A DNA stretch of 5,418 nucleotides from the NCBI GenBank assembly GCA_903920975.1, contig CAIXNZ010000021.1, positions 1-5,418 on the forward strand, written 5' to 3'. Positions 1 through 5,215 of the stretch are shown here, one piece after another. The notes below the pieces were generated by a model. It had not been told where the DNA came from, made no database searches, and saw only the letters and a list, made by a program, of their open reading frames with translations. Within the stretch, counting starts at the first letter, position 1, and the number at the start of each line of letters is the position of its first letter. A program made the position numbers and the translations under genes. The stretch is from Candidatus Falkowiibacteriota bacterium (GTDB lineage: Bacteria > Patescibacteriota > Patescibacteriia > CAIXNZ01).

Positions 1-58
1 ATTTTAAATAAAGTCAGGCATATACTAGTCCAAACCTATCTTTCTTGGCTATAGATAG

Positions 59-82
59 AACCCGCATTTAAGCGGGTTTTTT
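59..82 (+). terminator. Rho-independent terminator of an upstream unit
   Basis: A perfect 7-bp inverted repeat (AACCCGC at 59-65 pairing with GCGGGTT at 72-78) encloses a 6-nt loop (ATTTAA). The 3' arm runs directly into a T tract (77-82), followed by further T-rich sequence. On the minus strand the hairpin is not followed by a T run, so it works for transcription entering from the left. It separates the pilus operon from whatever gene lies before the window. Confidence 0.88.
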
Positions 83-101
83 ATTTTATATTTGCTTAAA
101 T

Positions 102-107
102 TATGAT
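102..107 (+). promoter_or_regulatory. Possible -10 element (TATGAT) of the pilus operon
   Basis: The operon must have its own promoter between the terminator at 59-82 and the start codon at 150. TATGAT at 102-107 is the best sigma70-like -10 match, but only poor T-rich candidates lie at the -35 distance (about 79-85). TATATT at 87-92 is an alternative. The choice matters. With TATGAT, the transcript would begin near position 114 and would lack the 5' arm of the hairpin at 107-131. With TATATT, the whole hairpin would be transcribed. AT-richness makes chance matches likely. Confidence 0.25.
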
Positions 108-131
108 AAAATTAAGGGGAGGTTAATTTTA
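107..131 (+). promoter_or_regulatory. Leader hairpin with Shine-Dalgarno-like loop
   Basis: A 9-bp all-A/T inverted repeat (TAAAATTAA at 107-115, TTAATTTTA at 123-131) encloses the 7-nt purine loop GGGGAGG (116-122). With its flanks this reads AAGGGGAGGT, close to the anti-16S consensus, and it is the only strong Shine-Dalgarno-like sequence seen before any gene here. It lies about 27 nt upstream of the pilB ATG, too far for ordinary use. No start codon in any frame follows it at normal spacing, and TAA at 135-137 blocks an earlier in-frame pilB start. The right arm core TTAATTTT is repeated at 134-141, so the left arm could pair with either copy. It may be a regulatory leader or a protein-binding operator. 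The function is unknown and the A/T stem would be weak. Confidence 0.4.
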
Positions 132-149
132 GATTAATTTTCATTTTTT

Positions 150-1823
150 ATGATTAAAACCAGCAAATTAAAAGAGATTTTGGTAAAGCCCGGTTATATT
201 AAAACCGAAGATTTTGATAAAGCTGTTGCCCAAGCCAAAATCAATAAAATTGAGATAGAGAAGGTTTTGTTAGACAATAATTTAATTAAAGACGAGCAAA
301 TGGGGCAACTTATTGCTGATGCCCTAGGTTTTCTTTATGTTAATTTGAGCAAAAAGACAATTGACGATGCAGTCTTAAAAATTATTCCTGAAATCGTGGC
401 TCAAAAGCAGTTGATTATCGCCTTTGATAAAGATCAGGCAGGATTAAAAGTCGCCATGAATGAACCAGCCGATTTACCGCTTATTCATTTTTTAACCAAG
501 AAAACCGGAGAAAAAATAATTCCTTTTTATGCCACCAGCAGGGATATTTTAAAAGCCGCCAAATTGTACCGCAAAGAATTGAAAGAAGAATTCTCAGAGA
601 TAATATTGAAACATCTGGCTCAGGTTAAGGAAAGCAAGGATGAAAAAATGCCGGTGATAAAAATCGTGGAATCAATTATTAATTATGCTTATGCCAATCG
701 CTCTTCCGACATTCATGTTGAGCCGCAAGAAAATGATAGCTTGGTGCGTTTTCGCATTGATGGCGTTTTACACGATGTTTTATCAATCCCCAAGGAATAC
801 CACGATATGATTGTCTCGCGCATTAAAATCATGTCTAACTTGAGAACCGACGAGCATAAAAATCCGCAAGACGGCAAATGCTCTTTGAAATTACCAGAAG
901 AAAAATTAGATATTAGAATTTCCATTGTGCCCATGACGCGCGGCGAAAAGATTGTCATGCGCTTGCTTTCCAAAAAAATGCGTGACTTGAATTTAGTTAC
1001 CCTGGGCTTTAGCGCAGAAAATATTAAAAAAGTTACCAAAGCCATTGATAGTTCATTTGGCATGATACTTTCAACTGGCCCGACTGGCAGCGGTAAAACC
1101 ACATCTTTATATGCGATTCTAAAGATTTTAAATAACCGCGATGTCAATATTTCTACCATTGAAGATCCTGTTGAATACGATATAGAAGGCATTAATCAGA
1201 TTCAGGTCAACGAAGAAACCAATTTAACTTTTGCCAAGGGTTTGCGCGCTATTTTGCGCCAAGACCCTGATATTATTATGGTCGGAGAAATCCGCGATGA
1301 AGATACGGCTAAAATTTCCATCAATGCGGCCATGACAGGACATTTGGTTTTAACTACCCTGCATACCAATGATGCGGCCACAACTCTGCCGCGACTTTTA
1401 GACATGAAGGTCAAGCCATATTTAATAGCTTCTACGGTTTTAATAACTATTGGCCAGCGTTTGGTGCGAAAAATTTGCTCCAATTGTATTAAGAGTTATA
1501 CGCTTAAGCCCGAACAATTTTTAAAACTAGTTCCCAAAAATATCGGTCCTAAATTGGTTGAGGGGAAAAAGTCTTTAACCTTATATAGGGGTACTGGCTG
1601 CAAACTTTGTCACAAAACCGGTTACATTGACCGGGTTGGTATTTTTGAAGTGCTGGAGATTAGTCCGGCTATCAGAGAGTTAATTGTTAAAAAGGCCACC
1701 AGCCAAGAAATAAAAAAACAGGCAATCGGCGAGGGCATGAAAACCATGCTTGAGGATGGCTTAGAAAAAGTATTTTTGGGTGCAACTACTTTGGAGGAAG
1801 TGCTGAGGTCAATTAAGGAATAA
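150..1823 (+). CDS. pilB: Type IV pilus assembly ATPase PilB (GspE family)
   Basis: This is a cytoplasmic hexameric secretion ATPase that powers pilin extraction and fibre assembly through PilC. Residues 1 to about 150 form a weak MshEN/T2SSE_N-like N-terminal region: two helical repeats, but without the usual R-L-G ligand motif. Residues 168-275 form the N2 domain, with SSDIHVEP (185-192) and RFRIDG (200-205). The RecA-like domain carries Walker A GPTGSGKT (310-317), the Asp box around TIEDPVEYD (336-344), Walker B with DPDIIMVGEIRD (372-383) and the His box GHLVLTTLHTNDA (397-409). Four cysteines, C443/C446 (CSNC) and C484/C487 (CKLC), form the zinc site typical of PilB/GspE and absent from PilT. 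At 557 aa it is of normal family length. ATG 150 is the first possible start after the in-frame TAA at 135-137. It is the first gene of the operon, 25 nt before pilC. All catalytic motifs are intact. Assembly (PilB) rather than retraction is supported by the N-terminal domain and zinc site. A T2SS GspE role cannot be excluded, but no other T2SS-specific gene is visible. Confidence 0.96.
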   Translation: MIKTSKLKEILVKPGYIKTEDFDKAVAQAKINKIEIEKVLLDNNLIKDEQMGQLIADALGFLYVNLSKKTIDDAVLKIIPEIVAQKQLIIAFDKDQAGLKVAMNEPADLPLIHFLTKKTGEKIIPFYATSRDILKAAKLYRKELKEEFSEIILKHLAQVKESKDEKMPVIKIVESIINYAYANRSSDIHVEPQENDSLVRFRIDGVLHDVLSIPKEYHDMIVSRIKIMSNLRTDEHKNPQDGKCSLKLPEEKLDIRISIVPMTRGEKIVMRLLSKKMRDLNLVTLGFSAENIKKVTKAIDSSFGMILSTGPTGSGKTTSLYAILKILNNRDVNISTIEDPVEYDIEGINQIQVNEETNLTFAKGLRAILRQDPDIIMVGEIRDEDTAKISINAAMTGHLVLTTLHTNDAATTLPRLLDMKVKPYLIASTVLITIGQRLVRKICSNCIKSYTLKPEQFLKLVPKNIGPKLVEGKKSLTLYRGTGCKLCHKTGYIDRVGIFEVLEISPAIRELIVKKATSQEIKKQAIGEGMKTMLEDGLEKVFLGATTLEEVLRSIKE

Positions 1824-1848
1824 TTTATATTGTTAAATAAAAAATTTT

Positions 1849-2958
1849 ATGAATAAATTTACTGAAGCAAAAAAAGAGGAATTCAAAGGCCTGAATTGGC
1901 ACATAAATTTTGGATTTTTAATAGAAAAAATACTTTTTGCCCGCACTTTGGGGGCAATATTGCGCTCGGGTATTAATATTGCCGATGCCCTGCGTATTAT
2001 TGAAGCTCAATCAGTGGGTGGCTTTAAAACCGTAATTAAAAATATTTGCGCTGAAGTTGAAAGCGGCCAGACCCTAGCTAATTCTTTAAAAAAATATCCA
2101 AAATATTTTAATCTGGTTTATGTCGGCGTAGTTAATGTGGGAGAAAAGAGCGGTCGTTTGGCAGATTGCCTTGACTATGTAGCGGAACAGCAAGAAAAAG
2201 ATTTAGAACTTTCTCGCAAAGTCCAGTCCGCTTCTTTTTATCCTTTAATTGTTTTTGTTTTACTCTTGGCTTTAGCCGCCTTGCTCGCATTTTGGATATT
2301 GCCGCAACTGATTGTAATTTTTTCTTCGTTTAATATGCCCTTGCCCTGGTCAACTAAATTGCTTTTATGGGCAGCGGCTATTATTCGCGACCATGGCGTA
2401 TTAATTTTAATATCAATAATTGCAGCGCTGGTTTTTTTAAATTTTATTTTAAGAACAAAAGTAGTTCGTCCTTTTTGGCAAGCATTTTTAATGAGCATTC
2501 CTATTTTTGGCGAGCTGATTAAAAAAGTAAACCTGGCGCGCTTTTGCAGAATTTTAGGCATCTTAGTCAAAAGCGGCATTGGTTTTAATGATTCCATAGA
2601 TATTACCATTGAAAGCTTGAATAATGAAGTCTATAAGATTCAGCTAAAGAAAATAAAAGCTAAGGTCTTGAGCGGCTTGTCATTAGGCGAAGCGGTTTTG
2701 CAAGTTGGCAGAAATGATTTATTTCCGCAATTGGTCAGTCAAATGATTAGCGTTGGTGAGCGCACAGGAAATTTAGAAAAGAATCTGCTTTATCTGGCTG
2801 ATTTTTATGAAAAAGAAGTTGATAATATCAGTAAAAATTTATCAAGCATTTTAGAGCCGATTTTATTAATACTGATTGGCTTTATAGTAGTAATAGTGGC
2901 TGTGGCGATCATTTCGCCAATTTATGAATTTATCGCCACTTTAAGCCGTAGCATATGA
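1849..2958 (+). CDS. pilC: Type IV pilus inner-membrane platform protein PilC (GspF family)
   Basis: This is a polytopic membrane protein that couples PilB ATP hydrolysis to pilin assembly. It has two T2SSF domains. The first spans about 27-153 (FARTLGAILRSGINIADAL, then GEKSGRL at 98-104). The second spans about 229-357 (ARFCRILGILVKSGIGFNDS, then GERTGNLE at 303-310). Three hydrophobic segments, about 132-154, 183-203 and 333-358, fit the known three-helix topology. At 369 aa it is shorter than the usual roughly 400 aa. The missing part is the N-terminal segment before the first T2SSF domain: only about 26 residues precede FARTLG, and no Y-x-A-x-D-type cap is visible. ATG 1849 is the first in-frame start after a TAA at 1834-1836, so the short N-terminus is not a start-call error unless there is a frameshift. 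No Shine-Dalgarno site precedes it. The TGA stop overlaps the next gene's ATG. Confidence 0.95.
   Translation: MNKFTEAKKEEFKGLNWHINFGFLIEKILFARTLGAILRSGINIADALRIIEAQSVGGFKTVIKNICAEVESGQTLANSLKKYPKYFNLVYVGVVNVGEKSGRLADCLDYVAEQQEKDLELSRKVQSASFYPLIVFVLLLALAALLAFWILPQLIVIFSSFNMPLPWSTKLLLWAAAIIRDHGVLILISIIAALVFLNFILRTKVVRPFWQAFLMSIPIFGELIKKVNLARFCRILGILVKSGIGFNDSIDITIESLNNEVYKIQLKKIKAKVLSGLSLGEAVLQVGRNDLFPQLVSQMISVGERTGNLEKNLLYLADFYEKEVDNISKNLSSILEPILLILIGFIVVIVAVAIISPIYEFIATLSRSI
2955..2958 (+). promoter_or_regulatory. ATGA stop/start overlap (translational coupling)
   Basis: The ATG of the GspH-like prepilin (2955-2957) overlaps the TGA stop of pilC (2956-2958). In the prepilin frame a TAG lies two codons upstream (2949-2951), so this start is forced. 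No Shine-Dalgarno site is visible, so re-initiation by ribosomes ending pilC is the simplest way the gene is translated. Confidence 0.8.
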
Positions 2959-3380
2959 GAGGTTTTACCTTAATAGAATTATTAGTAGTTTTGGCAATTT
3001 TTATAGTCCTTTTAGCCATAATATTGCCAATGGGCATCAGACTATACCAAATAGAACTTTTGAATAAAACACAGGCGCAGTTGGTCTGGCTTTTGCGCGA
3101 AGCACGGGATAATAGCGTGAATCAAAAAAATAATTCATATTTTGGAGTTAAAATTTTGCCAGAAGAAATGATCTTGTTTCGAGGTGACAGTTATGAAAAT
3201 AGGATGGTTGATGAGGAAGAAGTATCTATATATCCAAATACCATTAATATTACCGGACTTGAAGAAATTATTTTTAACCCAACAACTGGTTTTACAAATA
3301 CTTCTGGTTCAATATTACTCAGCAGCAGCAGTGCTAGTCGGGAAATTCAAATAAATCAAATAGGCACTATCAATTATTAA
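2955..3380 (+). CDS. Minor type IV pilin / pseudopilin, GspH/FimT-like
   Basis: This is a small prepilin expected to be cleaved and N-methylated by prepilin peptidase, then built into or at the tip of the fibre. The leader is only three residues (M-R-G). Cleavage G3|F4 gives a mature FTLIELLVVLAIF start with Glu at +5, followed by a hydrophobic helix to about residue 27. The helix continues amphipathically (about 28-55, including WLLREARDNS). A beta-rich globular part follows. It ends in IQINQIGTINY, a layout typical of GspH/FimT minor pilins, in which an S/T-rich strand (SGSILLSSSSASR, 117-129) precedes a final strand. The length of 141 aa is usual, and there are no cysteines. It overlaps pilC and is followed 3 nt later by the modular pilin. 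Being first in a set of three prepilins fits the H position. Assignment to GspH/FimT rather than a general PulG-like pilin rests on the C-terminal pattern and is moderately secure. The prepilin nature is near certain. Confidence 0.85.
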   Translation: MRGFTLIELLVVLAIFIVLLAIILPMGIRLYQIELLNKTQAQLVWLLREARDNSVNQKNNSYFGVKILPEEMILFRGDSYENRMVDEEEVSIYPNTINITGLEEIIFNPTTGFTNTSGSILLSSSSASREIQINQIGTINY

Positions 3381-3383
3381 GCT

Positions 3384-5204
3384 ATGAAATTGGCAAAAAA
3401 AGAACAAGGGTTTTCTATAATTGAAATTTTACTTTCAATTTTTATATTTTTAATTGTTTTTGTGGCAGCCAGTTATCTGCTTATTGATAATTTAAATGGT
3501 TCTTTTGACGATCAGGAAAGAGTTAAAGCTGATTTTTCAGTTCAAGAAGGCTTAGAAGCTGCCAAGGCCATAGCTGCTGATAATTGGGCGGCTTTTATGC
3601 CAGGCCAATACGGCACATCTTTAATTGGTGACAGGTGGCAATTAGTGCCGCAAACAGAAATTACCGAATTAGCCAAAGATGGACAGCGCCAATTAATAAT
3701 TTCTGATGTCGTGGGGAATAAAAATTTAAAAAAAGTAGAAAGTAAAGTCACTTGGTCAAGCTTGACCAACCAAGTTAAAGAAAGCAGCGCTGTTACTTAT
3801 TTATCAAACTGGCGTGAATATGTTACTCAGTGTTCAGATGGTCTGGATAATGATGGTGATGGAAAAATAGATTATCCGGCTGACCTAGGATGTTCTTCTC
3901 CAGAAGATGATGATGAAACAGATCCGATTCCGCCGCCACCCACCTGTACTGACAATGATAAAGACGGCTATAATCAGAGCGCAGCCAATTGCGGTGTGGC
4001 AGATTGTGATGATAATAATGCTGCCATTAATCCTGCAGCCAGTGAAATTTGCACTAATAATATCGATGACAATTGTAATGGTTTGGTTGATTGTCAAGAT
4101 CCTAGCTGCGCTAATGCTCAAAATTGCCAGCAAGTCGAACCCAATATAATTTTTGATGACAGTGATCAGCCCGTATGTAAAATAGAGGTTGGAACAATCA
4201 CGGTTAGCGGAAAAGTAGTTTTGCCAGAAGGTCAGACAGCCAGATTACAATTATCTTATTATATTGTTCATCCTGACGATAAGACCACAAATCCAACTTA
4301 TGTTGATAAAGGAATTGTAAAAAATGGCGATCGTTTTACTATTGATGTGCCTTGGCCTGGCGTGCGTCCTGGTGAAAAAGTCGTGGAAATACATATTGGT
4401 GGCATGCTCTTGGACAAAGTTACGGGTAATCCGATTATGGCGCATGGTGCCAGTTTGGATTTTTATTGGTATCCCTGGGTTTGTTTGCCACCGCCATTAG
4501 TCGGCAACTGCATTGACGCTGATGGAGATGGTTATTACACGCAGGGGACAGATTGTCGCCCAGTTGCTGTTGTGCAGCCAAGCGGCAATATTAAGGCGCC
4601 AAAAGGCAGGATGAAAATAGAAGTTATTGGTTCACAAATAACTTATGGCGCAGACGGGCCAGAAGTTTTTGTTAAAGTAGGTTTAAAAATAAATAGTGTG
4701 CTTACCTGGTTATTTAATGGAGGAGATGTTGATGGCGGAGAAGAATATATTACGCAAATCGCTGATAATACTAATGTGGCAATCCGAGGCTATGCCTGGT
4801 ACCAGAATTCATTTACCCGCTCTGTGGATTCAGATGGCAGCACGCCATATGCCAGAGTGTTATTAAGGGGCGATAGCTTGCCCAATGTGCCCAGGTTTGG
4901 AGGGCAAAAGCCTTTGTCTGAAATGCTTTCTCCGTTTGTTGACGCAAATAAAAAAATTGATATTGATGTTAATCAGGTATTTTTGATTTTTGAATTAGGC
5001 GTGACGGATTTGAATTCCGATGCGGCTGATTTTCAAGATTTAGTCATCTTATTTACTTTTACGCCAGATACCTCAACCACTTGCCAATGCGGACCATTTG
5101 ATTGTGATGACAATAACGCTAATGTTAATCCAGGTAAATCAGAAACGTGCGGGAATGGCATTGATGATAACTGCAATTTTTTTATTGATGAAGAGTGTCA
5201 ATAA
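3384..5204 (+). CDS. Modular pilin-like protein with MopE-type metal-binding repeats
   Basis: A 606-aa prepilin-like protein, several times larger than a normal minor pilin. Residues 1-9 are a type III leader (cut at G9|F10; mature FSIIE with Glu at +5). Residues 10-32 are a membrane/stalk helix, and about 33-147 form a Cys-free pilin-like body of GspI/PilV style. Then follow: an Asp-rich EF-loop-like repeat between C150 and C170 (DNDGDGKID, 155-163); a proline linker (181-186); a full MopE-like repeat (188-236: D-x-D-x-DGY, DCDDNN..INP, C-x7-C) with a Cys-rich tail to 248; a beta-rich domain bracketed by C265 and C367; a second proline linker; and a second MopE-like repeat split into 375-391 and 569-605 by residues 392-567. 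It would be anchored in the membrane before assembly and then exposed outside, probably at the pilus tip, stabilised by calcium and disulfides. Adhesion or sensing is inference; no catalytic motif is recognised. The start lies 3 nt after the previous stop and gives a correct leader. Confidence 0.85.
   Translation: MKLAKKEQGFSIIEILLSIFIFLIVFVAASYLLIDNLNGSFDDQERVKADFSVQEGLEAAKAIAADNWAAFMPGQYGTSLIGDRWQLVPQTEITELAKDGQRQLIISDVVGNKNLKKVESKVTWSSLTNQVKESSAVTYLSNWREYVTQCSDGLDNDGDGKIDYPADLGCSSPEDDDETDPIPPPPTCTDNDKDGYNQSAANCGVADCDDNNAAINPAASEICTNNIDDNCNGLVDCQDPSCANAQNCQQVEPNIIFDDSDQPVCKIEVGTITVSGKVVLPEGQTARLQLSYYIVHPDDKTTNPTYVDKGIVKNGDRFTIDVPWPGVRPGEKVVEIHIGGMLLDKVTGNPIMAHGASLDFYWYPWVCLPPPLVGNCIDADGDGYYTQGTDCRPVAVVQPSGNIKAPKGRMKIEVIGSQITYGADGPEVFVKVGLKINSVLTWLFNGGDVDGGEEYITQIADNTNVAIRGYAWYQNSFTRSVDSDGSTPYARVLLRGDSLPNVPRFGGQKPLSEMLSPFVDANKKIDIDVNQVFLIFELGVTDLNSDAADFQDLVILFTFTPDTSTTCQCGPFDCDDNNANVNPGKSETCGNGIDDNCNFFIDEECQ
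3831..3917 (+). repeat. Asp-rich EF-loop-like repeat (codons 150-178)
   Basis: The segment encodes C-S-D-G-L-D-N-D-G-D-G-K-I-D, then YPADLGC and an acidic run (EDDDETD). D155, D157, D159 and D163 have the spacing of calcium-binding EF-hand or dockerin loops (DxDxDGxxD). C150 and C170 flank the loop and could form a disulfide. Repeats of this 'CSDG.DNDGDG.ID.PAD.GC' form are familiar from secreted CPR and delta-proteobacterial proteins. Metal binding is inferred, not shown. Confidence 0.65.
3945..4127 (+). repeat. Complete MopE-like metal-binding repeat (codons 188-248)
   Basis: The segment encodes CTDNDKDGY, then NCGVADCDDNNAAINP, SEIC, and NNIDDNCNGLVD. It matches the general MopE-type repeat plan (a D-x-D-x-DG loop, DCDD, N-P, E-x-C, IDD/ND-C-x-G-x-x-D). 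A short Cys-rich tail follows (C237, C242, C248). The DNA of the DCDDNN part (4002-4034) matches 5100-5132 at 26 of 33 positions, which marks it as an old duplication of the unit ending at 5198. Family: putative metal-binding motif of the copper-binding MopE type. The actual metal here is unknown, and the acidic residues suggest calcium. Confidence 0.7.
4506..5198 (+). repeat. Second MopE-like repeat, split by an inserted domain
   Basis: The first half (4506-4556, residues 375-391) encodes NCIDADGDGYYTQGTDC. The second half (5088-5198, residues 569-605) encodes CGPFDCDDNNANVNP, SETC, and GNGIDDNCNFFIDEEC. Joined, they reconstitute the same order as the complete repeat at 3945-4091: the D-x-D-x-DGY loop, a Cys-Gly step, DCDDNN..NP, then the C-x7-C pair. 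The roughly 176 residues between them do not belong to the repeat. The final unit has FF where the first has GL (CNGLVD versus CNFFID). Confidence 0.6.
4557..5084 (+). other. Segment encoding a nested, probably beta-rich domain (codons 392-567)
   Basis: The segment lies inside the reading frame of the modular pilin, between the two halves of the second MopE-like repeat. It has no cysteines apart from the terminal C567, and alternating hydrophobic strands (RMKIEVIGSQITYG, EVFVKVGLKI, NVAIRGYAWY, ARVLLRGD, QVFLIFELGV). It ends with TDLNSDAADFQDLVILFTF (541-559). An acidic stretch followed by D-F-x-D-L-V-I is reminiscent of the C-terminal calcium motif of DUF4114-type domains. That resemblance is from memory of the family and is tentative. 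The family is otherwise unrecognised. Confidence 0.45.
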
Positions 5205-5215
5205 TTTATAAAATC

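Noticed and set aside
1..54. Open frame from the window edge to TAG at 52-54 as the tail of an upstream gene
   Set aside because: Only 17 codons, with no recognisable motif. The other two frames also close early (TAA at 5-7 and 9-11), so the true stop of the gene ended by the terminator cannot be chosen.
36..58. Short inverted repeat CTATC/GATAG
   Set aside because: A 5-bp stem with a 13-nt loop in AT-rich sequence is expected by chance and has no T run of its own.
713..1192. Minus-strand frame of 159 codons inside pilB
   Set aside because: It lies fully within the coding region for the PilB catalytic core, and its translation has no recognisable motif. It is a shadow of the real gene.
2238..2609. 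Minus-strand frame of 123 codons inside pilC
   Set aside because: It is antisense to PilC membrane segments, is Lys/Ser-rich, and has no promoter or domain. It is a shadow frame.
3320..3336. CAG/AGC triplet run as a microsatellite
   Set aside because: Only four AGC units encoding Ser within the SSSS stretch of the GspH-like pilin; in-frame and too short to call a variable repeat.
3885..4149. Overlapping small frames on both strands in the repeat region of the modular pilin
   Set aside because: The repetitive GAT/AAT codons of the acidic repeats keep other frames open by chance. The translations are low complexity without start signals.
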